In this document: piece after piece, positions 5,488-12,202 of the stretch
Position numbering within the stretch: the stretch's first letter is position 1
Layout of the letters: each line of letters begins with the position of its first letter
IMG/VR virus record: IMGVR_UViG_3300036835_000554
Coordinates: 1-37,110 of that record
Length of the DNA: 37,110 bases
Origin: a virus
Reading direction: 5' to 3' (one strand)
The notes under the pieces: generated by a model
Told to the model about the DNA's origin: nothing
The model's input: only the letters and a program-made list of their open reading frames with translations
The model's database searches: none
Program-made: the position numbers and the translations under genes

Positions 5488-6671
5488 GCAGGCCCAAGCG
5501 CTCGCACGGCGACGGCACGGTCCGCGAAACCAAAACCGGCTGGCAGTGCGAATACCGGCGACAATGCCAAACCTTTTCCAAGAGGGACTATCCCGCTAAG
5601 AATCGCGAGGAGCTTTTACGAAACCGCGCCTTCCGCAAAACATACCAGCAATGGCGCGACGAACTGGACGCGAAGGCGGAGCGCGGTCCAGTTGTTACCA
5701 TGAGCCAGCTCTTTGACAAATACCTGGCGCAGCTTCTAATCAACAAGCGCAGTGTATACATCGAGCAATTGCGCGTGGAGAAATACCTCCGTCCGCGCCT
5801 CGGGCATTTGGACGGCTCGAAATTCAACTTGCAGCATGTGGGCGATTACGTTATGGGCCGCAAGCAGGAAAAGACCCGGACCGGCGAATACACGAGCAAT
5901 GGAACGATCAACCGGGAACTGTCGATTATCACCAGTTCACTACGCCTGCTGTGGCCGGAGCCGCGCCTTCTGTTTATCAAAAAGTTGGACGAGTCCGACC
6001 GCATCCGGCAGGGCATCGTCGGCATGGAAGATTATCAACTTCTCCTGCGCGAACTGGAGGACTACCAAAAGCCGGTCTGGTGTTTCAGTTATTACACTGG
6101 CGTCCGCCGGGGCCAGCTACTCAAGCTGCGACGGGAATGGACCAAGGACTGGGAGACGACGGGGATCCTTGAAGTACCGGGCTGGTTTCAAGGCGAGCGT
6201 ATGACGAAGAATGGTAAACCGCATCCTGTGCCGATCTATTCCCAGGCGATGCGGGAAATGCTGAAATGGGCGCTCCAGATTGGCGACCCGGCTTGTCCCT
6301 ATCTGTTCCAGCGCGGAGGAAAGCGCATCAGCAAATCTACATTTAGCCACGCCTTTAAACGTGTCGCCCGGCGCGTCGGCCGCGACTGGATAGTATTCCA
6401 TGATTTACGCCGCACCGCCGTAACCAATATGGATGAGGCCGGAATTCCGCCTAAAGAAGCTATGGCCGTCGCAGGCATGCTCACCATGAGCATCTATGAG
6501 CGTTACAACATTCGTACCTCTGCCACGGCCAGAAAGAGCGTCCGGGCTACTGGAGAGCAGATGGCGCCGTGGCATGAAAAAAATTTTTCGGGCGCGGATT
6601 ACGAGAAGATTACGAGACAGAATCCGGCGCCACTCGCGCCAGGATTGGACGATGGCACCAAACCTAACTAA
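5484..6671 (+). CDS. int: Tyrosine integrase (site-specific recombinase)
   Basis: The 395-residue protein has an N-terminal arm-binding block (residues 1-35), a core-binding domain (about 70-165) and a catalytic domain. Catalytic residues are visible: Arg208 in YYTGVRRGQLLKL, Lys245 or nearby in MTKNGKPHPVPI, His306 and Arg309 in FHDLRRTAVT, and Tyr341 in SIYERYNI. At the position of the second conserved His/Trp (LGH in most members) there is Met332 (AGMLTMS), an unusual change. It integrates the phage at a tRNA-Leu gene: the attP core lies 15 bases after the stop, and one pair of arm-type repeats lies inside the last codons of the gene. Start ATG 5484 overlaps the upstream stop. Confidence 0.9.
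   Translation: MSRPKRSHGDGTVRETKTGWQCEYRRQCQTFSKRDYPAKNREELLRNRAFRKTYQQWRDELDAKAERGPVVTMSQLFDKYLAQLLINKRSVYIEQLRVEKYLRPRLGHLDGSKFNLQHVGDYVMGRKQEKTRTGEYTSNGTINRELSIITSSLRLLWPEPRLLFIKKLDESDRIRQGIVGMEDYQLLLRELEDYQKPVWCFSYYTGVRRGQLLKLRREWTKDWETTGILEVPGWFQGERMTKNGKPHPVPIYSQAMREMLKWALQIGDPACPYLFQRGGKRISKSTFSHAFKRVARRVGRDWIVFHDLRRTAVTNMDEAGIPPKEAMAVAGMLTMSIYERYNIRTSATARKSVRATGEQMAPWHEKNFSGADYEKITRQNPAPLAPGLDDGTKPN
6595..6618 (+). repeat. 24-bp arm-type repeat, left copy
   Basis: The segment starts CGGATTACGAGA and contains two GATTACGAGA units spaced 11 bp apart. An exact 24-bp copy lies at 6833-6856. The two copies flank the tRNA-derived core symmetrically, as arm-type integrase sites do. This copy is inside the integrase coding sequence. 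Confidence 0.7.
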
Positions 6672-6685
6672 AGAAAGGAGTTGTT

Positions 6686-6746
6686 GGTGCGGATGGGGAG
6701 ACTTGAACTCCCACGCCCATTACAGGCGCTGGAACCTAAATCCAGT
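6686..6746 (-). other. attP core: 3' part of tRNA-Leu(UAG)
   Basis: Read on the minus strand, this holds the anticodon arm CTGGATTTAGGTTCCAG with anticodon TAG (6730-6746), a long variable arm (GCGCCTGTAATGGGCG), a T arm (GGGAGTTCAAGTCTCCC), the acceptor 3' strand CATCCG and ACCA ending at 6686. The 5' half of the tRNA is absent and the sequence diverges just beyond the anticodon stem. This is the pattern of an attP that restores the host tRNA gene on integration. It is not a functional tRNA in the phage. Confidence 0.9.
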
Positions 6747-6832
6747 GTCTATGTGTTTCCCTAGGATCGAATACAGCCTAAGTGCTTGATATTTTGTTTG
6801 GCTGATTGCACAGAAACACACAACTGTATACA

Positions 6833-6856
6833 CGGATTACGAGAAGATTACGAGAC
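6833..6856 (+). repeat. 24-bp arm-type repeat, right copy
   Basis: Exact copy of 6595-6618 in the same orientation, 238 bp away, with the same two tandem GATTACGAGA units. It lies in noncoding DNA between the attP core and the first early gene. The 6747-6899 interval otherwise holds a possible promoter, TTGCAC with TATACA 15 bases later (about 6807-6833), for the early operon. Confidence 0.7.
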
Positions 6857-6899
6857 GCCGATTTGCATCCCGATTCATTCCGCAGTAAAACACAACTTC

Positions 6900-7145
6900 A
6901 TGACCGCGCTTCGCTCCGACTCATCCCTCACCCGCAAAACCTCCGTCCTTGTCCAATCCAAGCCGCTGGTCGTGACGCTCCACGACCGCTATCTGGAGAT
7001 CCGGCGCGCCGGCGCGCGAGAGGCCTTCTCTGTGAGCTACGAGGGGCTGTATTTGCACGCGGCGCAGCGGGCGGCCGAGAAGATCCGGGCCGAGCGACAA
7101 GCCCAACGCAGAGCGGGAAAAGCGCGTAAGGAGCGTGCGGCGTGA
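6900..7145 (+). CDS. Small basic phage protein
   Basis: The 81-residue protein starts at ATG 6900 (MTALRSDSSLTRKTSVLV). It has a strand-rich first part (KPLVVTLHDRYLEIRRAG) and a very basic helical tail (AAEKIRAERQAQRRAGKARK). Upstream sequence in the same frame runs through attP and is not considered coding. The family is unknown; nucleic-acid binding is plausible from the charge. It is the first gene of a tightly packed plus-strand early operon, and its stop overlaps the next start. Confidence 0.6.
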   Translation: MTALRSDSSLTRKTSVLVQSKPLVVTLHDRYLEIRRAGAREAFSVSYEGLYLHAAQRAAEKIRAERQAQRRAGKARKERAA

Positions 7146-7396
7146 GCAGGAAAGACCCACGGACACGCGAAGAGTGGCAACTGGCTGTCGATGCAGCCTG
7201 CGCCTTGCGGCTGATTGCCGATTGCAAGATGTATGGGCTCATTGCGGGTGGTCCGACGATCGACGTCGGGCGTTGCGACGACATTCTCGATCGCGGCAAA
7301 GCGCACGGTATTCATCCCTCCAAGCCACAGGCAGATCTTGCCATCGCGATCATCGCCGCTATCAATGAAGAAGCTGCGGAGAAAGTCGAAACCTGA
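7142..7396 (+). CDS. Small hypothetical early protein
   Basis: The 84-residue protein starts with GTG at 7142, overlapping the upstream stop. It is mostly helical, with ALRLIADCKMYGLIAGGP and IDVGRCDDILDRG in the middle and PQADLAIAIIAAINEEAAE at the end. No known motif is recognised. Its stop and the next ATG share one base, so it belongs to the same translationally coupled early operon. Confidence 0.65.
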   Translation: MSRKDPRTREEWQLAVDAACALRLIADCKMYGLIAGGPTIDVGRCDDILDRGKAHGIHPSKPQADLAIAIIAAINEEAAEKVET

Positions 7397-7647
7397 TGCA
7401 AACCAAACTTCTCCGTTGCGACGTCTGCGGGATCACGCACGAAGGACCGGCCGAAGATTGGTACGCGCTGCATTTCGGAGTTTCGTCGCCCTGCGTGCTG
7501 GTCGAGCCGAGTGAAACTGACTCGCAGCGGCTGGGCGAAAAGCACGCCTGCAGCCGGAAATGCCTGATCAAGCTGGTCGTCGATTGGGCCGATAGCTGGC
7601 GCGCGAAGCGGGAGAAGGAGGCAAAGATATGCGTCGAAATGAATTGA
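7396..7647 (+). CDS. Small zinc-ribbon-like protein
   Basis: The 83-residue protein has an N-terminal CDVC (residues 8-11) and a later CSRKC (about residues 52-56), which could bind one zinc ion. A Trp/Arg-rich helix follows (LIKLVVDWADSWRAKREKE). Its 3' end overlaps the next gene by 19 bases. A regulatory or nucleic-acid-binding role is possible; no closer assignment can be made. Confidence 0.6.
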   Translation: MQTKLLRCDVCGITHEGPAEDWYALHFGVSSPCVLVEPSETDSQRLGEKHACSRKCLIKLVVDWADSWRAKREKEAKICVEMN

Positions 7648-7976
7648 CGGCCGCAAGTCCGGTCGAAAAACGGGAAGCGACCTTCACGCCGGGTCCGTGG
7701 GCCGTCGTTGCTGATACCGATAGCGGCTGCCTGATTGGTGAGACAGAATTCTGGTTTATCGTGGCACCGGAATCGGGCATTGCTTCGGATGAGCAAGATG
7801 ACGCGAACGCGCGCCTGATTGCCGCGGCGCCGGAGCTATACGAGGCGCTGCGTTTCGTTGAAGCGATTACCACTGAAGAATTGTCGTTCGCGAAGGTAGG
7901 AACCGGCGCGGAAGTTGCTCTGCGCCATGCGAACCGCAAAGCCAGAGAGGCGCTGGCGAAAGCGGAGGGCCGATGA
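7629..7976 (+). CDS. Conserved phage protein with ANARLIAAAPEL motif
   Basis: The 115-residue protein contains FTPGPWAVVADTDSG near the start and DANARLIAAAPELYEALRFV in the middle. This is a signature found in many phage early-region proteins of unknown function. The C-terminal part is a charged helix. It overlaps the neighbouring genes on both sides (19 and 4 bases). Confidence 0.75.
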   Translation: MRRNELTAASPVEKREATFTPGPWAVVADTDSGCLIGETEFWFIVAPESGIASDEQDDANARLIAAAPELYEALRFVEAITTEELSFAKVGTGAEVALRHANRKAREALAKAEGR

Positions 7977-8314
7977 GCGACGTAGACCAACTGATGGACT
8001 TTGCTCGGCGCGGCCTGGCCGCGCAGCAGGCTGCGGACGACGTCATTTCGGAGGCAGAAGGCAGGCGCGAGGAACAAAGCGGTAGGAAAGGAGGGTGCGA
8101 GTCTTCGGAGCAAACTTCGCGCTTGCTTGCGCTCGAAGACCGCGTATTCGATCTGCTCTGGCGCGCTGCGAAAGAGATCCGGCCGTGCAAGGCCTGCGGC
8201 GTCACCCTCTACTTCATCGAGCATGCCAGCGGTAAGATCGCGCCGTACACGGCGGATGCGGTGAATCACTTCGCGAATTGCCCGGAAGCGAAGCAGTTTC
8301 GGAGGAAGGCGTGA
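7973..8314 (+). CDS. Small phage zinc-finger-like protein
   Basis: The 113-residue protein has a helical N-terminal half. Its C-terminal half has CKACGVTLYFIEHASGKI, then PYTADAVNHFANCPEAKQF. The two early Cys and the later His/Cys can form one zinc site, a layout common in small phage early proteins. ATG 7973 overlaps the preceding stop, and its own stop overlaps the methylase GTG. It may bind DNA; the exact role is unknown. Confidence 0.65.
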   Translation: MSDVDQLMDFARRGLAAQQAADDVISEAEGRREEQSGRKGGCESSEQTSRLLALEDRVFDLLWRAAKEIRPCKACGVTLYFIEHASGKIAPYTADAVNHFANCPEAKQFRRKA

Positions 8315-9354
8315 AGGCACTCAAAGCGCCCTTCCCTTGGTTTGGTGGCAAGGCGCGAGTTGCGCATCTCATCTGGGAACGTTTCGGTGACGTTCCGAAT
8401 TATGTCGAACCCTTCGCCGGCAGCCTGGCTGTTTTGCTCTCGCGACCAGGTGGCCCGGGCCGCAATGAAACGGTCAACGACAAAGACTGCTACCTTGCCA
8501 ATTTCTGGCGGGCTCTTCAGTATGATCCCGAAACTCTTGCGCACCATGCTGACTGGCCGGTAAATGAGGCCGATCTACATGCGCGTCATCGCTGGCTCGT
8601 TGCGCAGTCGGAATTCCGCGAGCGGATGATCGGGGATCCGGAATTTTTTGACGCAAAGATCGCGGGCTGGTGGGTTTGGGGCGTTTCGCTATGGATTGGA
8701 TCCGGCTGGTGTGTGCGTCCGGACTGGACTGGACGAAGTTCTTGTGAGCGATCGCATCGCGGAATCCATGCAGAAAACTGGTGGAAGCGTCCAAATTTGA
8801 AGCGTGGAGGCTGCGGAATTCATCGAGCGGCCAAGCTGCCCTTGCAAAAGCCGGATATCAGCGGCGACGGCGGGGCAAGCGGTCGCGGCATCCATGCCCT
8901 CTACGCGTCGGATATTCACAGCTATTTCATGGCATTGGCAGCGAGGCTCCGACGAACGCGCGTCTGTTGTGGCGACTGGTTGCGAGTTCTAGGTCCGTCC
9001 CCGACGACAAAGATCGGACTTACAGGTATTTTTCTGGATCCGCCCTATTCGGCCGATCGACAAGACTGTTACGCCGAAGAGGATCGCCACATTGCAGCGG
9101 ATGTTCGGAATTGGGCGATCGTCCACGGTTCGGACCCAATGCTACGGATTGCACTCTGCGGCTACGAAGGCGAGCACGAAATGCCGGTGAATTGGCAATG
9201 TGTTGCATGGCGAGCGAACGGCGGCTACGCGAACCAGCAAAGTGGCGAAACGCGGGGGCGTACGAATGCCGCCCGTGAGCGCATCTGGTTCAGCCCGCAC
9301 TGCCGGCAGATTGGGCTGTTTGAGTGGGCAGACCTGGCTTCGGTCTCAGCTTGA
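8311..9354 (+). CDS. DNA adenine methyltransferase (D12 class)
   Basis: The 347-residue protein starts with GTG at 8311 (MKALKAPFPWFGGK). PFPWFGGK is the S-adenosylmethionine-binding motif of Dam-like D12 enzymes, YVEPFAGSLAVLL (about residues 31-43) is a further part of the cofactor pocket, and DPPYS (Asp243) is the catalytic motif for N6-adenine methylation. Between them is a Gly/His-rich insert (RGIHAENWWKRPNLKRGG, SGRGIHALYASD) typical of phage versions. It probably methylates phage DNA against host restriction or regulates DNA use. It is coupled to the upstream zinc protein and followed after ten bases by the replication gene. Confidence 0.88.
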   Translation: MKALKAPFPWFGGKARVAHLIWERFGDVPNYVEPFAGSLAVLLSRPGGPGRNETVNDKDCYLANFWRALQYDPETLAHHADWPVNEADLHARHRWLVAQSEFRERMIGDPEFFDAKIAGWWVWGVSLWIGSGWCVRPDWTGRSSCERSHRGIHAENWWKRPNLKRGGCGIHRAAKLPLQKPDISGDGGASGRGIHALYASDIHSYFMALAARLRRTRVCCGDWLRVLGPSPTTKIGLTGIFLDPPYSADRQDCYAEEDRHIAADVRNWAIVHGSDPMLRIALCGYEGEHEMPVNWQCVAWRANGGYANQQSGETRGRTNAARERIWFSPHCRQIGLFEWADLASVSA

Positions 9355-9364
9355 GGAAATCCGT

Positions 9365-10375
9365 ATGGCGTATCCCCATCGTCCCGCTTTCCAGTTCTAC
9401 AACGGCGATTGGTTCAAGGATCCGCGGGTGCGCATGTGCAAGCCGGCGACGCGGGGCATCTGGTTCGACTTGATCTGCGCCATGGAGGAGCTTGCGGACG
9501 AGGGCTCAATCACTGGAACGATTCTGGAACTGGCCCGCATTTGCGCCGCGACGCCCGAAGAAGTCCGCTCGGCAATCGATGAACTAAACGAGAAGAAAAC
9601 AGCCGACGTAACGGAGCGTAACGGCAAAATAACGCTCGTTTGCCGCCGCATTCAGCGTGAAGCTCGAACTGCGCAAGATAATGCAAACAGGCAACATAGA
9701 TGGCGGGAACGGAAGCGCACGACGGAACAGGCAACTCCCGTAACGCCTGTGTTACGCGAGAATAACGCTCCTTCTTCATCTTCTACTTCGGTATATACAG
9801 CAGCAGCTTCGGCTGCTGCTGCTAGCGCGCGCGAGGAGCGCTCTCCGCAGGCCGTGCAACCCGCGGCGCAGGGGCAAGCAGCCGCCGCAGCCGCCGGGGC
9901 GTCGCGTTTCGCGCAAAATTTCCCGAAAACGGAGAGGCTCGTCCGCGAGGCATTCCCCGGAACCGACAGCGAGCTGGTCCGGCAGATCGTCGAACGCGCC
10001 CGCCAGGTGAAACCGGACGCCGATGACGGCGAAATCTCGGACGCGGTGCTCGCCACGCACAAGGGCAAACTGCAGCGATCCGCTGCACTTTGGCGCGAGA
10101 CGGTGCCGGCGTATCTCGAAACGCGCTGTCGCGGGCAACCCGCCGGCCTGGTGAACGGCACTGGTCCGCCGGATCGCGCAGGCGAAGTGTGCCCGGAGTG
10201 CGGCGGAACGGGCGAAATTTTCAACCCGGAATGCGAGCAGGTGCCGAATTCGGTCTGGCTCGATTGGCCGCCTGAGCGGCAGTTCTTACCCTGTCCGCGT
10301 TGCCGCGGTGCGCCGCGCAAACCGCCGCGCCAGGCTGAAAATCCGAGTGCGCTTCTGGAGGCGAAGCATGGCTGA
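9365..10375 (+). CDS. Phage replication-initiation-like protein (DUF1376/YdaU-type N-terminus)
   Basis: The 336-residue protein starts at ATG 9365 after TTGAGGAAAT. The N-terminal domain (about residues 1-115) begins AYPHRPAFQFYNGDWFKDP and RGIWFDLICAMEEL, the winged-helix pattern of phage replication proteins of the DUF1376/replisome-organiser type. A basic stretch (RQHRWRERKR) and an Ala/Ser-rich linker follow. A helical domain (LVREAFPGTDSELVRQIV) precedes a Cys4 cluster, CPECGGTG (Cys276, Cys279) and CPRCRG (Cys310, Cys313). It likely binds the origin and recruits helicase. A UUCG-capped hairpin lies in the linker coding region (9799-9820). Confidence 0.7.
   Translation: MAYPHRPAFQFYNGDWFKDPRVRMCKPATRGIWFDLICAMEELADEGSITGTILELARICAATPEEVRSAIDELNEKKTADVTERNGKITLVCRRIQREARTAQDNANRQHRWRERKRTTEQATPVTPVLRENNAPSSSSTSVYTAAASAAAASAREERSPQAVQPAAQGQAAAAAAGASRFAQNFPKTERLVREAFPGTDSELVRQIVERARQVKPDADDGEISDAVLATHKGKLQRSAALWRETVPAYLETRCRGQPAGLVNGTGPPDRAGEVCPECGGTGEIFNPECEQVPNSVWLDWPPERQFLPCPRCRGAPRKPPRQAENPSALLEAKHG
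9799..9820 (+). other. UUCG-tetraloop hairpin inside the replication gene
   Basis: AGCAGCAGC-TTCG-GCTGCTGCT forms a perfect 9-bp stem capped by the very stable UUCG tetraloop. It lies in the codons for the Ala-rich linker (YTAAASAAAAS). It may only reflect repetitive Ala/Ser codons, but it could also cause ribosome pausing or be an RNA processing site. Confidence 0.5.
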
Positions 10376-10679
10376 AACGACCGAAGTGCAGGTCGATCCC
10401 GCGGCCTTGCGTCGCGCCCGCCAGCCGATGGTGGTCACGGCGAAGACTTGGCCGGCGCGCGCGAGAGCCGCAAAATTCTGCGCCTATACCGGCCCGCTCT
10501 CTCTTTCCACGGCGATTCAAGCCGACGGCATTTCGCGAGAAGAGGCGCGCCGGAGAGTCACAGAATGGGAAGAGGCTACCGGGCAGACGTTCCGCGTGGT
10601 GGAACCGGAGAGGGTGGCGGTGAAGCCGAAGCCGGCCTCGACGGAAACGGTGGTGGCCGCCGTGGAGAAGGCCTCATGA
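10368..10679 (+). CDS. Small early protein, unknown function
   Basis: The 103-residue protein starts at ATG 10368, overlapping the replication gene by eight bases. It has a basic N-terminal part (DPAALRRARQPMVVTAKTWP), a middle segment with SLSTAIQADGISREEARRRV that resembles a helix-turn-helix, and a Pro/Lys tail. The stop overlaps the next start as ATGA. A DNA-binding role is possible but not demonstrated by a clear motif. Confidence 0.6.
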   Translation: MAETTEVQVDPAALRRARQPMVVTAKTWPARARAAKFCAYTGPLSLSTAIQADGISREEARRRVTEWEEATGQTFRVVEPERVAVKPKPASTETVVAAVEKAS

Positions 10680-10945
10680 CCGAGCCATTGTTGTGGAAGC
10701 TTCTGGGTCTCGCCTGCAGCTTCGTATTGGGCTACTTGATTTCTACAGCGGTTTTCTGCGTCGTGCGCCTAGTGTGCCTCTGGAACGAGATCGAAGTTGG
10801 AGTAAAAGACCTTCGAGTCGAAAGCAGGGTTATCGAAGGCCAAATCAGAAGCATACAGGCCGAGATCCAAGCCTTACGATGTGATCTCGCCGATACCTCC
10901 GAACGATTGGGGCCTGAGGCTCCGCGAAAGGCGTGGCTGCAATGA
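10676..10945 (+). CDS. Single-TM protein with coiled coil
   Basis: The 89-residue protein begins MTEPLLWKLLGLACSFVL, with one membrane segment (about residues 8-33, including GYLISTAVFCVVRLVCL). A coiled coil follows (LRVESRVIEGQIRSIQAEI). The layout resembles several other small membrane/coiled-coil proteins in this genome (at 14547 and 33940). Function is unknown. Confidence 0.6.
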   Translation: MTEPLLWKLLGLACSFVLGYLISTAVFCVVRLVCLWNEIEVGVKDLRVESRVIEGQIRSIQAEIQALRCDLADTSERLGPEAPRKAWLQ

Positions 10946-11133
10946 CGACGCCCGCTCTGCGCACTGCGTTCGTCCACTGCCGGCGCGTGAACGGCTCGAT
11001 CGGCTCGTGTCCGGCGGGCGACGGACTGAACAGGGACTTGCAACCGATACTGGATTCAGAACTTGAGAGTTCGAGATCTTGTCTCAGTTGTTCTCCCACT
11101 GAGCGGGGCTTTGCAACCTTTCGTTCTCATTGA
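10942..11133 (+). CDS. Possible small gene cut by the CRISPR array
   Basis: ATG at 10942 overlaps the upstream stop in the same ATGA style as the rest of the operon. The frame encodes MTTPALRTAFVHCRRVNGSI and continues to 11133, but its last 17 codons are the degenerate first repeat and part of the first spacer. The natural protein therefore probably ended elsewhere. I read it as the last early gene, truncated when the array was acquired, or a chance frame. Confidence 0.4.
   Translation: MTTPALRTAFVHCRRVNGSIGSCPAGDGLNRDLQPILDSELESSRSCLSCSPTERGFATFRSH
11081..11117 (-). repeat. Degenerate terminal CRISPR repeat
   Basis: This repeat differs from the other fourteen at three positions (two in the hairpin loop, one in the following G-rich segment). 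The stem CTCAGT/ACTGAG is kept. Degenerate repeats normally mark the end away from the leader, which supports a leader at the 12140 side. Confidence 0.8.
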
Positions 11134-12140
11134 ACTCCTCGCAGCGATTTTGGTCTCAGTTCTTTTCCCACTGAGCAGGGCTTTGCAACCAATTTGGATC
11201 AGGGTGGATTTCTGTTTACTGCTCAGTCTCAGTTCTTTTCCCACTGAGCAGGGCTTTGCAACCGTGGACAAGCGCAAACAGCTTTGGTTCATCGGGAGTC
11301 TCAGTTCTTTTCCCACTGAGCAGGGCTTTGCAACCCACTTCAAAGACATTGTGCACGAGAATTAGCAGTGTCTCAGTTCTTTTCCCACTGAGCAGGGCTT
11401 TGCAACCATGCGCGCCAAGCATCCCCGCATCTCGCATGTGCTGTCTCAGTTCTTTTCCCACTGAGCAGGGCTTTGCAACAGTGGCGTTTACCGCCGTGGG
11501 CGAATCGAGGATCAATGTCTCAGTTCTTTTCCCACTGAGCAGGGCTTTGCAACACGACGCGAGATGATCAAACTCGGTCGTTGAAACGACGTCTCAGTTC
11601 TTTTCCCACTGAGCAGGGCTTTGCAACAACTTCCGGCGGCGGGTGCAGTGGGTTTTTGTACGGTCTCAGTTCTTTTCCCACTGAGCAGGGCTTTGCAACC
11701 ATGCGCGCCATGCTGCCCTGGGAAGTGCAAGAGCGGGTCTCAGTTCTTTTCCCACTGAGCAGGGCTTTGCAACGCGGTATTCCGCGCATGTAACATTGAG
11801 GAAATCCTGTCTCAGTTCTTTTCCCACTGAGCAGGGCTTTGCAACGGTCGCATCCCGGAAAACGGATTCTAACCACATGCCATGTCTCAGTTCTTTTCCC
11901 ACTGAGCAGGGCTTTGCAACGAAACCAGTGCCCGCGCTTGATAGCGGCAATCGTTCGTCTCAGTTCTTTTCCCACTGAGCAGGGCTTTGCAACCAATAAA
12001 CGAGTCCCGAAATCTTCGGCAGCAGGCATGTCTCAGTTCTTTTCCCACTGAGCAGGGCTTTGCAACGCCAAGCAGGGCTGATTAAGTGTCCTTCGCGCAT
12101 CCAGTCTCAGTTCTTTTCCCACTGAGCAGGGCTTTGCAAC
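11081..12140 (-). CRISPR. CRISPR array, 15 repeats and 14 spacers (type V)
   Basis: The 37-bp repeat reads GTCTCAGTTC...GGCTTTGCAAC on the plus strand. Repeats start at 11081, 11153, 11226, 11298, 11370, 11443, 11517, 11591, 11663, 11737, 11809, 11884, 11957, 12030 and 12104. Spacers are 35-38 bp and all different. Fourteen repeats look identical; the one at 11081 has three mismatches. The repeat holds CTCAGT and ACTGAG, a 6-bp stem with a 9-base loop. Read on the minus strand the hairpin ends two bases (AC) before the spacer, like the handle of tracrRNA-independent type V guides. The degenerate terminal repeat is then at the distal end and the array follows the effector gene on the same strand. 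I therefore assign the minus strand. No cas1, cas2 or cas4 is adjacent. By eye no spacer matches another part of this window. Confidence 0.95.
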
Positions 12141-12202
12141 TGCTTCATAAACTATACTATCGAAGGCTTTTACCCGTTGCCGATTCACTCGAAACGCGAA
12201 GA
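12141..12202 (-). promoter_or_regulatory. Putative array leader
   Basis: These 62 bases separate the effector stop codon from the first repeat on the minus strand. They include an AT-rich TAGTATAGT (12151-12159 complement) that could be a -10 box, but I see no good -35. The array could be read from a promoter here or simply cotranscribed with the effector. No tracrRNA-like anti-repeat is seen in the gap. Confidence 0.35.

Noticed and set aside
6686-6746. Complete tRNA-Leu gene
   Set aside because: The D arm and 5' acceptor strand are missing, so it is an attP fragment, not a gene.
11056-12051. Many overlapping open frames on both strands across the CRISPR array, with repeated peptides such as AKPCSVGKELR or VLFPLSRALQ
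   Set aside because: They are translations of the 37-bp repeats; the repetition follows the repeat spacing and no frame has a ribosome site.
11081-12140. Plus-strand orientation of the array based on the repeat ending in TTTGCAAC, as in some Cas12f repeats
   Set aside because: It would leave the hairpin 14 bases from the spacer, put the degenerate repeat at the leader side and require a tracrRNA that I cannot find; the minus strand fits better.
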